A stretch of DNA of 64,000 bases from Persicaria tinctoria (Eukaryota > Streptophyta > Magnoliopsida > Caryophyllales > Polygonaceae), in assembly GCA_037127255.1 (NCBI GenBank), contig JBANSL010000006.1, forward strand, positions 84,561,350-84,625,349, given 5' to 3'. This document shows, piece by piece, positions 1-11,218 of this stretch; position 1 is the stretch's first letter, and every line of letters begins with the position of its first letter. The notes under the pieces were generated by a model. The model was not told the DNA's origin. It made no database searches and worked only from the letters and a program-made list of their open reading frames with translations. A program made the translations under genes and the position numbers.

Positions 1-87
1 TAAATATATAATTACCCATATGTTACGGGAAAAAAAAAACTTGTGGGAGCCAGGGGCATCCCTGGCCCTCAAGTAGTTCCGCCTCTG
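1..87. mobile_element. Right end of a hAT-type non-autonomous element (cut by window edge)
   Basis: The first 87 bases are nearly identical to the right end of the complete hAT element at 10470-10995, ending in the same terminal inverted repeat (agttccgcctctg) and followed by the same 8-base duplication atcaaagt at 88-95. The left part lies outside the window. This copy belongs to a duplicated segment whose other copy is at 10909-11120. Confidence 0.85.
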
Positions 88-169
88 ATCAAAGTCGTAT
101 ATGGATGATTTGACCATACATATTTTTTTTATTTTTTTTTGATTAAGTAAAAATTCGGATGGGAATACC

Positions 170-3100
170 CTATCCGAAAGCATCCTGTCGGATGAGGTCA
201 AGAAGACCTGTATCTAGGTATAGCTTTGGCCCCCTGGTTGAGTAGCAAAGGTGTGCAACCTTATCCGCTACCCGGTTACCAATACGGGGAATATGAGATA
301 TATCAACATTATTTATTTCTCGGAGAAGGGCTTGGATATCTGACATAACCATTTCTATTTCCCAAGGACACCCAACTTGTGTTCTTAGATAATCCGTGAT
401 AATCTTTGAGTCTCCCTCTATTATGAGATCGGTTATTTTTAGTTCTCTAGCTTTTTCTACCCCAAGACGTAGGGCTAGAGCTTCCGCCATAAGAGGTGAT
501 TGTCCACCAATAGCTTTACCACCAATGTTGATAGGGTCACCACACCAATCTCTGATAATGTATCCAATGGAGCTATTTGAGGTTGATTTAAATGATCCGT
601 CAAAGTTTAACTTGTATTTTCCAACCGGAGGTTTCCTCCAACGGTAGGTTTTCCTATTGTTCTTGGTCAGACTTCTTCCCTTATTTTGTTTATGTAAGCC
701 GTCATCCTCCATCTCATTCCATCTGCTAGCTTTTCTCCAGTTTTCAATACTGTCCATGATCATTTTCTTAATACCCTCTGCAGAGGGGATGTTTTCATTT
801 CGAAAGATTGTTTGGTTCCTTATAAACCAAATGGTCCACCATCTGATTGCTATCTTTTGTTTCTTCTCCATAGGAAGAGAGGAACCTAAAATTTGTAGAA
901 TTTGATCCATATCTCTGTTTTCTGAAATAAGAGTGTTAATACTTTGAGATATTTGTCCAGAGAATTGTTGTTGGAAATTGTTGATGGGACATTCTATGAA
1001 TAGATGAATATCATCTTCCGCGAACTGATTGCAAAAGCTACATGTATTCGGTACCGCCACCCCTTTTTGGGCTAGGCGGGTAGCCGTGGCAAGGCCTTTT
1101 TGTTTTATTTTCCATATAAAGTTCTTAACTTTTGGAGGGGCGTCAAGTTTCCAGATCCATGAGAATTCATCTGATGGTTCATCCGATGGTCCGGAGATTA
1201 AGTTATAGGCACTTGTCGTTGTGAACCAGCCCTTTTTGGCGGGCCACCAATACAGTCTGTTTGCAAAGGGGGTGATTGGCAAGGGGATTTTCATAATATC
1301 CTCTATTATGGGCTCAGGAAGCACCGACACAAGTTTCTCCTTCCACCATTGTCCTCCTATAATGAAATCGCTCACAGAATCATGTGGATTAATGTTATGT
1401 TGAGAATCTATTTTGTCCTTTAGAGGTATCGTTGCTACCCAATTATCTTCCCAAAACTTAATTGATTTCCCATCCCCCACCTGCCAGATGAGTCCCGTTT
1501 TAAATTTCGGGATTAGAGACCTTAGTTTTGACCATTGCCAAGAGGCATTGCCTTTTCTAGAGTAGGCAAGGATGTGACAGTCTTTCAGATACTTGTATTG
1601 TATGATTTTGACCCAGTTATTCTCCGGTTCAGCCAGAATTTTCCAAAGAAGTTTTAGTTGGAGGGCTTCATTCATGTCCTTAGTTTTTCTAATACCCAAT
1701 CCTCCACCCGCTTTTGATTTACATATCTTGTCCCAACCGATTAATGGGCTATGTTGAGCGTCTTTGTTCCAGAAGAAGGTTCTGTTGATTTGATCTAATT
1801 GTTTATGGACCGCTACCGGGAGCATGAAGCTCTGCATCGAGTATAAAGGTTTTGATGAAAGATTAGACACTATTAGGGTTGCTCTGCCTTGTTGTGATAG
1901 GGTATTTGCACGCCATTTGCTCAATTGATCTTTAGATTTGCATATTATTTCGCCAAAAGTTTCCTTTGTAACCCTCCCATTTATGATGGGACAACCTAGG
2001 TATTTTTCCAGATGTCGTTCTAGGGGTATGTTCAATATTCCTTCTAGGTCTCGGGCTCTCGATCTAGTAATTCCTGGGGTGGTTTGAAAGGACGACTTTT
2101 GGTAGTTTACTTTCTGCCCTGAAAATTTACAGTAGTCTTCAATTATCTCTTTAACTTTTATGCATGCAGAATTACTTCCTTTCGAAAATATTATTATATC
2201 GTCCGCGAAGGCCAGGAACGGAACGCAAGGGCCCGAATGGCCAAATTTAAATCCGATGCTTTTTTGATTAGATTCTGCCTCCCTCGAGAGTTTACGAGCA
2301 AGGACTTCTGCCCCGAGAAGGAAGAGAAACGGGGAGAGGGGGTCCCCTTGTCTCAAACCCCTTGAAGGTTTGAAAAGGTATGTAGGACCGTTGTTTACTA
2401 AAACAGAAAAGGAAACTGTAGTCACACATTCCATAATAATATCCACAAATCTTTGGTTGAAACCAAATCTCTGGAGTACTGCTTTCGTGAATTGCCAATC
2501 TACTCTGTCGTATGCTTTTTCCATGTCGAGTTTTATTGCAGTCCATCCCTTGGAACCTTTTCTAGTAAGAAAGGAGTGGAATATCTCATGTGCTATTAGG
2601 ATGTTGTCTTGGATTGCTCTATCGGAAACAAAGGCTCCCTGTAGTGGGTGTATAAGTTTTCCTATTATCATTTTTAGTCGTTCTGTTATTATCTTTGAGA
2701 TGATTTTATATAAGGTAGAGCATAGGCTAATCGGGCGGTAGTGTGTAGTCATGGAGGGGTTATCATTTTTTGGGATAAGGGAGATAAAGGTATGATTAAT
2801 TTGTTTCAGCAGTTTGCCCGAGTGAAAGAAAGCTTTTGTAGCCCGGATAATATCGGAGCCAACAATGTCCCAATATTTCTTGTAGAACTCAGCTGTCATT
2901 CCATCAGGGCCGGGGGATTTGTTGTTCCCCATTGAGAATACAGCTTTTTTGATTTCACTGTTTGTTGGTTGTTGAATAAGTGATTTGTTTTCCTCTTCTG
3001 TAATGACCGGGTTGATTTCTGAAAGATATTCTTCTAATTGGGGAGTCCTATACATTTGTTCTTGACTAAATCTTTTTTCAAAGTCTCTTTGTATTTCCTT

Positions 3101-4314
3101 TTTAATATTTTCGTCGCCTATTATGTTAGTTCCTTCTGCTGAGGTAATTGTTCTAATTATCTTCCGATTTCTTCTCCCTGTGGCTACTCTATGGAAATAG
3201 GAGGAGTTGGTATCTGCTAACTTTAGGTGTTTTGATTTAGCTCTTTGGTTCCAGAAGGTTGTATGAAAAAGGAGTAGTTTTTCTCTTTTAGCCAAGAGAT
3301 TTTGTTCTTTTATGTATGATTCAGGGTTTTGATTAGTCTGTTGGATTGATTGTATTTCAATTAGGGCCTCGTCCACGTCTTGTAGTTGCCGGAAGATGTT
3401 TCCAAATGTTTTCTTATTCCATATTTTAGCCTTTTGTTTGAGGATCTTTGACTTGTGTGTAATTCGGAACATAGCTGATCCTGTACATGAAGCTCTCCAC
3501 GCTTGTTTGACAATATTTCGAAAATCTCTTCTTTGCAGCCAAATGTTTTCAAATTTGAAAGGGGGTGGTTTAAAGGTAGTGTTTTTGGAGATGTTAATTG
3601 AAATAGGACAATGGTCCGAGTTAGAGAATGCTCCATTTTTAGTTTCCAAATCGGGGAACATGTCGATTATTTCATGATGGACAAGCACTCTGTCAAGTTT
3701 TTCCAGTATGTTATCTGGGCCAAATTGTTTCTTTCTTCAAGTAAATGGGTTACCGTACGAGGGGATCTCCAGCAAGGAGCATGCATCTTTAAATTCCATT
3801 ATTCTTAGGAATCTACTCGGTAGAATTTCTGCCCCTCCACTTTTATCCGATGGTTGGCTTATTTCGTTTAAGTCTCCCATAACTAAGCATGGAATGTTGC
3901 TTTGGGTAATCAGATTGTATAAGTTTCTCCAAAAGTCATCTTTTTCTGAGGGGTTGGGGGGGGGGGGGGGGGGGGGGGGGCGTATACAAACAGCATTAGG
4001 CACTCAAAGTTCTCTTTTATGTTCTCGTATTTTACGCCAATAATTCTTGGGAGATGAACAATCACTGAGATGGTTTCGTCTATGAAGGAGTTTTCATTCC
4101 AGAATAGAGCAATACCCCCGGCACATCCAGAAGCCGGGGACCAACACATGTTTGTGAATCCCGCATTTTTCCATAGAGATTCCTTCGGTTCTTTTTCAGT
4201 CTTTGTTTCTGCTAATATTAGCATTTGTATATGATCTAGGGAGCGCCGTCCATTCATGTTAGTCCAGAAGGTTTCTTTTCCAATTCCCCTACAGTTCCAA
4301 TATCGTATAATCAT
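170..4314 (-). pseudogene. LINE ORF2: endonuclease-reverse transcriptase-RNase H, two lesions
   Basis: The ATG is at 4314-4312, overlapping the upstream stop as ATGA. The endonuclease starts with the typical WNCRG and ETK motifs; the later GDLNE and SDHCPI motifs lie in a second frame. A run of 25 G on the plus strand (3956-3980) shifts the frame, and a TGA at 3739-3737 then interrupts it. From 3688 to 170 there is an uninterrupted 1172-codon frame: reverse transcriptase (KLDMEKAYDRVDW near 2530, FADD near 2200), a zf-RVT-like Cys/His domain near 1150-990, and RNase H near 620-220 with its D-E-D-D residues (NFDGS, AEALAL, EGDS, ADKVAH). All catalytic residues I can recognise are present, so apart from the endonuclease breaks the protein looks recently functional. 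Confidence 0.93.
3956..3980. repeat. 25-base poly-G run inside LINE endonuclease
   Basis: Twenty-five consecutive G on the plus strand (poly-C in the coding sense, giving poly-Pro). It separates the two endonuclease reading frames, so a length change of this tract is the frameshift. Such runs are also prone to sequencing error. Confidence 0.95.
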
Positions 4315-7300
4315 GACCACTTTGTTTTTGCATAGGCGAGCAAAAGGTGAGCCCTCCCATACTCATATCTTACTCTTTTAGCGATGTTCCTCATTTTCCG
4401 AAGATTCGTTTTCCTTTTCAGTTTCTTATGTAAGTTTTTAGTCTCTCTCAATATTTCCATCATTGTTTTACTCGGATTATATTTGCCGCTAGGAAAATAG
4501 TGGTTAGCCTTGTAATAGCCTTTCTTAATAAGCCTTCCTCTCGTAAAATCAATTTTGATCTTTTTAATTACAAGGAAGGTGATTAAGGTGTCCAAATTTA
4601 GATAAAGGATGGTAGACTGAATTTTTGATCGCCCCATGTACCTATACTTAGGTTTCTTCGTTGAGTAGCAGTCATTTGTAGGAGTATTATTTTGGTTTGG
4701 TTTATTAGCTACCCTCACAAAAATCAGAAGGGTAGCAACTTTGTATTGCGTTTGGTAAGCAATTGCTTTGATACTTTTACGGGAGAGCATACACAAACGA
4801 GTGCCACCATAGCAAACCCATAAAAAGTTGCATGACATCGGCAACAAAGTGAGAGTGCTCAAGGACAGTAGATTGTTGCCCATTAAATTGCTTATTAAAA
4901 AATTTATTGTCAAAGAATTTAGCAAAAAAGTGCTAGCACTTGAGAATAACATTTTTCCAAATCCATTTTTTAACCGTAGGTAATTATTGAGCATAAAGAC
5001 ATAGGTACATATACATAGAAATGTTTGATACATAAAGGGATCAACCCTGCACAGCAGAAGATTGAAGTCAACCAAAGTGCTTAGATAGTCATCGGTACGC
5101 AACACCCTCTTTATCACAAAGTAATTCGTATTTAAAGAACATTTCACAAGTAGGCAGTAGACAAAACGCATATTTACCTTTACAGACTTCAGATTAATTA
5201 GGGGCCTGAAATCTTCAAGACAAGGGTTCACCCTTAGATACAAGAAGATTTTAGGTTCAACTCCACCCCAACCTTTGTCAATGTCCAATGGGTATCCAAC
5301 AAAGTTATATATTCTACCTCCCATTTGATAACAGGTAACGTGCTTTTTCAAACTAATATCAACAATAACAATCCCACTAAAGTAAGTGGTAAGAACAGAG
5401 GGCATAATCCCTTGATTCATTAAGCATTTGCAGAATACTGTCAACAAACATAATTTTTAAAAAGTTATGCTCCAGCTGGAATTTGCAGTACCGGCCGCAG
5501 GGAGGATCCCAAATGCGCAGCAATTGACGAGAACAGTTCGAGCATAGTATTGATAACCTGAGATGAATAAATACACAATAATACTAACATATATTACATC
5601 AACAGGTATGTCTCCTAACTCCCCATGGTTGCAAGGAAACCAAGCCATGAAGCCAGGCATCATGAATCCCAGGATTGATATACGATGGCAGATATAGCAA
5701 AATTTTACCCGAGAGACCGCAACCCTCAGAGTACATAATGCATCAGCAAGATTTTCCATGTGTATCACTTCATTAGCAAAAAGGTTTACCTGTCCTTTGG
5801 ATATCAATTTAGTTGCTGCTCTTTGAGAACCCTTTCGGGGTGTGAGGGGTGAAGGAGCACAGAGCTTCTTCCCAGGTTGAATTGAACACCCGGAGAGGAT
5901 GTTAGCAATCAACGATACACAATTAAAATTGATAAATTTGAAAAGCATTTCCCTTATTCTAGTTTGCTTGCAATTGCCCTTCAGCGGGGAATATGTAAAG
6001 TATACTTCATGAAAATCATTTTTGCTATTGTTCGGAGTAGAGATGATAGGGTCCCATACTCCTAGCTGCTCAAACTCAAACAACTTAAGGAAAGAAGCAA
6101 GAGGAGCAACAATAGGAGTATAAGGCTTTTCAGTGAGACTTGCTTTGGAAAAACAATGTAGTATCCTTAAGGAGATTTTATCCAACAGTTTATCAAGAGT
6201 ATTAACCAACTGCTCACCATCATTATTACTCCTACATCCATCCACCCCCAACAAGCCAAGGATGAATATCAAGAAACTTAGCCGCAAAACCCCCAAATAT
6301 GCCTCATTAAGGACATGATCAAGATACAGATGAGTTTTTCCTTGAATACGAGTATAAAGGGAATATAGAATTACCCAGTTATTTTCAAATCTTACTAGAT
6401 TCCAAATCACAAGACTATTATCACTCACCAAGACCACAGGACGATTTGAGCCCTTGCAAAAGGTAGGGGGTGAAGAGTCCAATACCTCAACCACGGTTTG
6501 AATCAGAGACCAGTCAGAGATCTGATTGTTCAGCATCCTTTGAGAACCCTTTCGGGATATGAAGGGTGAAGGAGCGTGAGCCCCCCTCACGGTCTTGTTC
6601 AATGAGTATAGTTCACCTGTAGATGTTAAGGAGATTCCCCCACCACCAGATGGGAGCAAAATCTCACCCAGTGATAGCGGAAGCTCATGGTTTTTGGGGC
6701 CCTTTCGGGATGTAGACGATAGAAGGACACAAGGTCCATCTATGGTTTTGTTCACCCAAAAGGTGAGAGTTTTTACACAAATCCAGATTAGATAAAAAGA
6801 GTGATAAAGAGGGTAGATGTGACAAGGAGAGAACTTCATACTCTTATAGATGTATAGGAGGGAGAGGAGATGGCAGGAGAAGAAAATCTTACCCCGACCA
6901 GAAGCGGAATCAGACCGGTGAGAAGGCACAGCCGACCAAAACTGATCGGAGCGGTATGTATCGTCGCAGCAAAGATCAGGAAAATAGACCATCCAACATC
7001 TCAAAAGCGGCCACGGAGGGGGCCGAGCATCCCAACCAAATCGATGACCCCATTGAAGAGATCCTCTCTGAAGAACATAACCCCGACAACAGCAGCGCGA
7101 GGAACCAGATTGAAGCCCCAACACCAGATTAGGACTGAACATAGGCGAAAAGAACTCACACCAGAGGAGAGATCCGGTTGCCTGGAAAGGATTTTCAGGA
7201 GCAAAGGCTTTGAAAGCAGCGATTTTGATACTTTGAGCCCAGGAGGAGGCATTTTCAGAGATGATTAGCCAAAAAGAATGAATTTTGGGGGCGGAGTTTT

Positions 7301-7397
7301 CGATTCTAGGGTTCTTCAGAGAGAGGTTTTTTTGAGGAAGGATTTGGCCTAAGGGAGCGGGTGAGCGAAGCGCGTGAGGCGCGTTCTTCTCCATCAA
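4311..7397 (-). pseudogene. LINE ORF1 region: about 1,028-codon frame with one stop, no canonical gag motifs
   Basis: A 646-codon frame (7397-5457) ends in TAA at 5459-5457. Three codons later the same frame continues as 378 codons to a stop at 4313-4311, so the whole stretch is one frame of about 1,028 codons broken by a single nonsense codon. Its ATG lies only about 8 bases from the element's 5' end. I see neither the CCHC zinc knuckle nor the DUF4283-like domain usual in plant L1 ORF1. The first half contains four degenerate copies of a motif around RKGSQR (near 5840, 6460, 6555 and 6710); the C-terminal end is Lys/Arg-rich, which would suit nucleic-acid binding. The last base pair of the stop overlaps the ORF2 ATG (ATGA). 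Function unrecognised; position implies an ORF1 role. Confidence 0.7.
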
Positions 7398-7421
7398 TAA
7401 GTACTATTTGACCATACATAT

Positions 7422-7510
7422 AGCTTGTATTTGCCCACACCATTCACCAACAACTCTTAACAATACTATAATTAAACTGGTAGTGTTATATTATATAATA
7501 TAAATGCTAA
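7422..7510. repeat. Right flank of LINE target, duplicated at 11032-11120
   Basis: These bases match 11032-11120 almost perfectly, completing the paired segments 1-123 plus 7422-7510 (with LINE) and 10909-11120 (without). Similarity stops at 7510; the second copy continues into a (TG)n(AG)n microsatellite. Confidence 0.9.
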
Positions 7511-7667
7511 ATACTCTAATAGCTAGTAACTAAATCCTAAACCAAAGCAACTAAATTTCCAAAGCTAAATTCACATTCACTTGGGTGAAAGCGGCAGGGG
7601 ACACCCCCACACAACGTAAGCGGTAAGCCGTATGAGAGTGGGAGGCGAGGCCTAAGACCATCCACAA

Positions 7668-7830
7668 CCTTGTATGGGCAATAGAGTGGCGGATAAAGTT
7701 GCACACCTTTGCCGCTCTGCCCGAGGAGTTGATATCGAAAATGACCCAGGTCTTCTTGACCTCATCCGTAAGGATGCTGCCGGGTAGGGCCAGCCCATCC
7801 GAATTCTTTCCTAATGAAAAAAATAAAATG
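7668..7830 (+). mobile_element. 5'-truncated LINE 3' end (RNase H tail and A-rich tail)
   Basis: From about 7675 the plus strand encodes GNRVADKVAHLC and then LLDLIRKDAAG with a stop at about 7786. This parallels the C-terminus of the 7.3 kb LINE (GNRVADKVAHLC, LLDLIRQDAFG). About 30 bases of 3' UTR and an A-rich tail (7818-7829) follow. Only the last ~40 codons of RNase H remain. It is in opposite orientation to the large LINE and is a separate insertion of a related element. Confidence 0.85.
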
Positions 7831-7932
7831 GCTATGATATAAGCTCACAAAATACATAGTAAGTTTTGCTTACACAAGAACCACCATCTCTCTGGATCCG
7901 GATCCTCTCCTTATATTATAGGAGACCTAATA

Positions 7933-8110
7933 AGTAAATCTTCACCCTCTAAATAATCCAATGGTCAAGATTACAATCTCTTTAATTTAACAAAAAAAAA
8001 AACAAATCTTCTTCAGCTCCAAGTAAATCTCCACCCTCCAAATAATTCAATGGCCAAGATTACAATCTCTTTAATTTAACAAAAAAAAAAACAAATCCTC
8101 TTCAACTCTT
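7933..8110. repeat. 89 bp direct tandem duplication
   Basis: Copies 7933-8021 and 8022-8110 match except for a few substitutions and both include the same 11-base A run. No coding potential seen. Confidence 0.85.
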
Positions 8111-8179
8111 GCAGCCCCAATCCTCCATCCCCTCGCCTGCGGATTCCAGCCAACCACCACTATTGCCATCGACACCGCT

Positions 8180-8310
8180 CTCCCGTCCACCGAACCGAAC
8201 CTAAAACCAAAATTCCCAAAAATGAAAACCGAAAACCGAACCTAAATTAATAGGTCTGGTTCGGTTTTACGCATTAGGTTCGGTTCGATTATAACCTAAT
8301 CGAACCGAAA
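8180..8310. repeat. Imperfect inverted repeats rich in GGTTCGGTT/AACCGAACC
   Basis: The stretch alternates AACCGAACC and GGTTCGGTT blocks in both orientations, so it can fold on itself. Such sequence is common in small plant hAT-like elements, but I could not set ends or a target duplication. Confidence 0.4.
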
Positions 8311-8469
8311 TAAAAAAAGAAAAATTTGGTAAATATCCATTTTAGACCCTATTTTTTGCTCCTTGTCCATTTTCCTTAAGGAGTTAAGTGATTGTCCCAA
8401 ATTGACAATTTTGTCATTTCTTCTCATTTTTCTTCCTTCCCATTTTTTAATTTGACCATTGACTATTGA

Positions 8470-9230
8470 CCATTGATCGGTCAAGGACAATGACTTTTGG
8501 TGACACATGTGTGGTGACATGAAAACGTTTTGGTGACAACTTCATTTTTAGAGGGTTTTTTACGAGGTCACTGTCACCACCTTTATCAGGAGTGATACAT
8601 GTGTGGTGACATGAAATTTTTTGATGACAACTTTGTTTCAAGAGTTTTTTTTATGGGGTCACTGTCACCATCCTTATCAATGGTGACACATGTGGGGTGA
8701 CATGAATATTTTTTGATGACAACTTCGTTTCAAGAGTTTTTTTTATGGGGTCACTGTCACCATCCTTATCAGTGGTGACACGTGTGTGGTGAAATGAAAT
8801 TTTTTTTATGACAACTTCGTTTCAAGAGTTTTTTTTACGGGGTCACTGTCATCGTCCTTATTAGTGGTGACACATGTGTGGTGACATGAAATTTTTTTTA
8901 TGACAACTTCGTTTCAAGAGTTTTTTTTTTACGGGGTCACTGTCACCACTCTTATCAGTGGTGACATGAAATTTTTTTGGTGGCAACTTCGTTTTTGGAG
9001 TTTTTTTTACGGGGTCGCTGTCACCGCGTTAACAGTGGTGACACATGTGTAGTGACATGAAATTTTTTTGGTAACAACTTCATTTTTAGTTTTTTTCCTA
9101 TATGGTCACTGTCACCACGCTTATCAGCGGTGACATGAAAAATTTTTATGACAGCTTCGTTTTTTGAGTTTTATTTAGCGGGATCACTGTCACCACCCTT
9201 ATCAGTGATGATACATGTGTAGTGACACAT
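8470..9230. repeat. Palindromic minisatellite, about 8 units of ~90 bp
   Basis: Each unit starts near gtcactgtcacca (at about 8567, 8659, 8750, 8842, 8936, 9014, 9104, 9182). Most units contain the perfect arms tgtcaccac / gtggtgaca around an 8-base loop, then the palindrome acatgtgt, and then a T-rich spacer with gacaacttcgttt. Some units lack the acatgtgt part. Spacing is 78-94 bases, mainly from T-run and small indels. No ORF of note. Confidence 0.88.
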
Positions 9231-9339
9231 TTATTAAGAGATGATAAGTGATATTAGCAAGAAATCAAATCTGCATCTCAAAATCCAGATAGTGAATAAG
9301 AAAATGATGGAAATACATTCAACCTCATTTTATAAAAGT

Positions 9340-10265
9340 TGGTACTGTGATGACAGCTTCCACTGCTGAGCCAAATGGCGGCCCAATCCTTCACCGCTGC
9401 TTCTCCTTGTCCTCGATCAACGACAATCTTCTGAATCCGCCGGCGGAAAGTCATGCTCGGAGACCGTTTTTTACTTCGCCGGTGATTGGTCACACTCTGC
9501 CACCGCCTTGCCCGCTTAATCGGACATTCTCCGACCCGGTGCCTCAATTTCTAATTCAGGCACCTAAGCGAGCAGATGAAGAAACTAATCGATGAAATCG
9601 CTAATCAAGATGATCTTGATGGGCACGTTCACGATTCCGCCCCTGAATCTGAAACCATTCCACCTGATGACAATGTCCAATTCTCATCCTCAATTTCAAA
9701 TCTAGGGTTACGACGAGCACCAAGACCAACTAGAGAGAGAAGAGAGGAGAAAGAAGGGTGGTAGGTTGGAGGCGGTCACTGGCACTGTCTCTGGCGGAAT
9801 TCAAAAAGAGGAAGTTGTTGAAGTTCCTCGCAGATAAGAGGAGCTAGGCAATGGCGGCGCGTCGAAGGCGGGATGGTGCTCGACATAAGGTCGATCGGGG
9901 ACCTCCACAACAAGAAAACACACGTGACGACAACGGGGAAGCCATGGCGCTTCGAGGTTCTAGATCTAAACCGAGAAGGGCAGGGTAGGGCGGTTGGTGG
10001 AGGATCGGAAGACAACACCGGCAGAGGATGTGTCCACCGTTGTAGATCGAGGAGCCAAGTGACGAGAAAAGGGTGTCGGGTTCCAACAGCCAGAGGAAGA
10101 CAGCACCGACGGAGGACTTCGAAGCAACCGAAGTCGAAGTTGCTGGTGCCGGATTTCCAACAACAGAAATCGCTGAAGCAGAGGGAGGGACGAGCGAGAA
10201 TGGATGGAGATCTGGGGTGAAGATGAAGGGATTTGGGGAAAATAGAAGGAGAGATAGTTAGGGTA
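9340..10265. other. GC-rich unrecognised stretch, possible gene fragment
   Basis: This block is clearly more GC-rich than its AT-rich surroundings. It has short open frames on both strands (for example 9347-9595 and 9576-9764, plus, overlapping; 9873-10220, plus). None shows a domain I recognise and no convincing splice pattern joins them. It could be a captured or degraded first exon, or the body of an element whose ends I cannot see. No gene is claimed. Confidence 0.3.
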
Positions 10266-10469
10266 TTATGGAAATATTTTGGATAATTACTTTAGGGTGG
10301 ACACAACGGAAAAAAAAAAATTCACACGTTAACAGCCCTACTAAATCAGTAACTTTAATGATTTTTAAAAAAAAATCGTCATACATAACTTTTGGGAATA
10401 GGTTAGAAAGTCATAGAAAACAAAGACCAATAATGTACTTATTGGAGTTAATGAGCTATGCATCAAAGT

Positions 10470-10995
10470 CAGTGGCGGAACTAGACTCCCGATGATGAGG
10501 GGGCCAAAATTTTACATTATATTATTTTTGTTTATCAAGCATAAAATTTTAAAAAATATATTAAAAAAGCAATAAATTTGTAGTTTACATATGCAATTTC
10601 TTTATGAAAAATTGAAAAAAATAAAAAAAGGGGACATACTGAAAAAATGTGGATTTTTTTTATCATAAATAAAAGTGTTTCAAAAATTTTCAAAAAAAAC
10701 TATAAAATTATAGTTTAAATGTTTAATTTCTTTAAAAAAAATGGTAAAAAAAATTGAAGGCATACTAAAAATTTCTTGAAAAATTGTAAAAAATTTGTCC
10801 AAACTAGAGGTATGAAGACTTGAATCTCTAATCTCTAAATTAAAGTGGTTGCCCTTTAACAACTAAATCATTATTAATATCATATATAATTACCTATATA
10901 AATAGTACTAAATATATAATTACCCATATGTTACGGAAAAAAAAAAACTTGTGGGAGCCAGGGCCATCCCTGACCCCCAAGTAGTTCCGCCTCTG
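10470..10995. mobile_element. Non-autonomous hAT element, 526 bp, 8 bp TSD
   Basis: The 13-base terminal inverted repeats are cagtggcggaact (left) and cagaggcggaact (reverse complement of the right end), one mismatch apart. They are flanked by the 8-base duplication atcaaagt at 10462-10469 and 10996-11003. An 8-base TSD with CAG-type ends fits the hAT superfamily. The interior is AT-rich with no transposase. Confidence 0.92.
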
Positions 10996-11120
10996 ATCAA
11001 AGTCGTATATGGATGATTTGACCATACATATAGCTTGTATTTGCCCACACCATTCACCAACAACTCTTAACAATACTATAATTAAACTGGTAGTGTTATA
11101 TTATATAATATAAATGCTAA
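10909..11120. repeat. Second copy of LINE target segment, LINE-free (empty site at 11016-11031)
   Basis: Matches window bases 1-123 joined directly to 7422-7510, with only a handful of differences. The 16-base target atttgaccatacatat occurs once, at 11016-11031. The duplicated segment begins inside the hAT element and ends where the microsatellite starts. Confidence 0.93.
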
Positions 11121-11122
11121 TT

Positions 11123-11214
<92 letters not shown>
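11121..11214. repeat. Compound microsatellite (TG)n(AG)n
   Basis: About ten TG units (11123-11142) run straight into some 36 AG units ending at 11214. The minus-strand reading frame over it is an artefact. Confidence 0.98.

Positions 11215-11218
<4 letters not shown>

Larger units (their letters stand above)
124..7405 (-). mobile_element. Full-length L1-type LINE retrotransposon with 16 bp TSD
   Basis: The element runs on the minus strand from its 5' end at about 7405 to an A-rich tail (T-rich on the plus strand) at 124-140. It is bounded by the 16-base target duplication atttgaccatacatat at 108-123 and 7406-7421. The same site without the element is at 11016-11031, which fixes both ends. 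Order on the minus strand: a long ORF1 region (7397-4311), then ORF2 with AP-endonuclease, reverse transcriptase, zf-RVT and RNase H (4314-170). The L1 class with a C-terminal RNase H is normal for plants. The element is broken by three visible lesions (a stop in ORF1, a poly-C frameshift and a stop in ORF2), so it is probably a young but dead copy. Confidence 0.93.

Noticed and set aside
8470..9230. Hairpins as a microRNA precursor
   Set aside because: Arms of only 9 bases with 8-base loops are too short; better explained as a minisatellite.
9347..9764. Two overlapping plus-strand frames as a host gene
   Set aside because: No known domain, no splice pattern, no clear start context; left as unrecognised.
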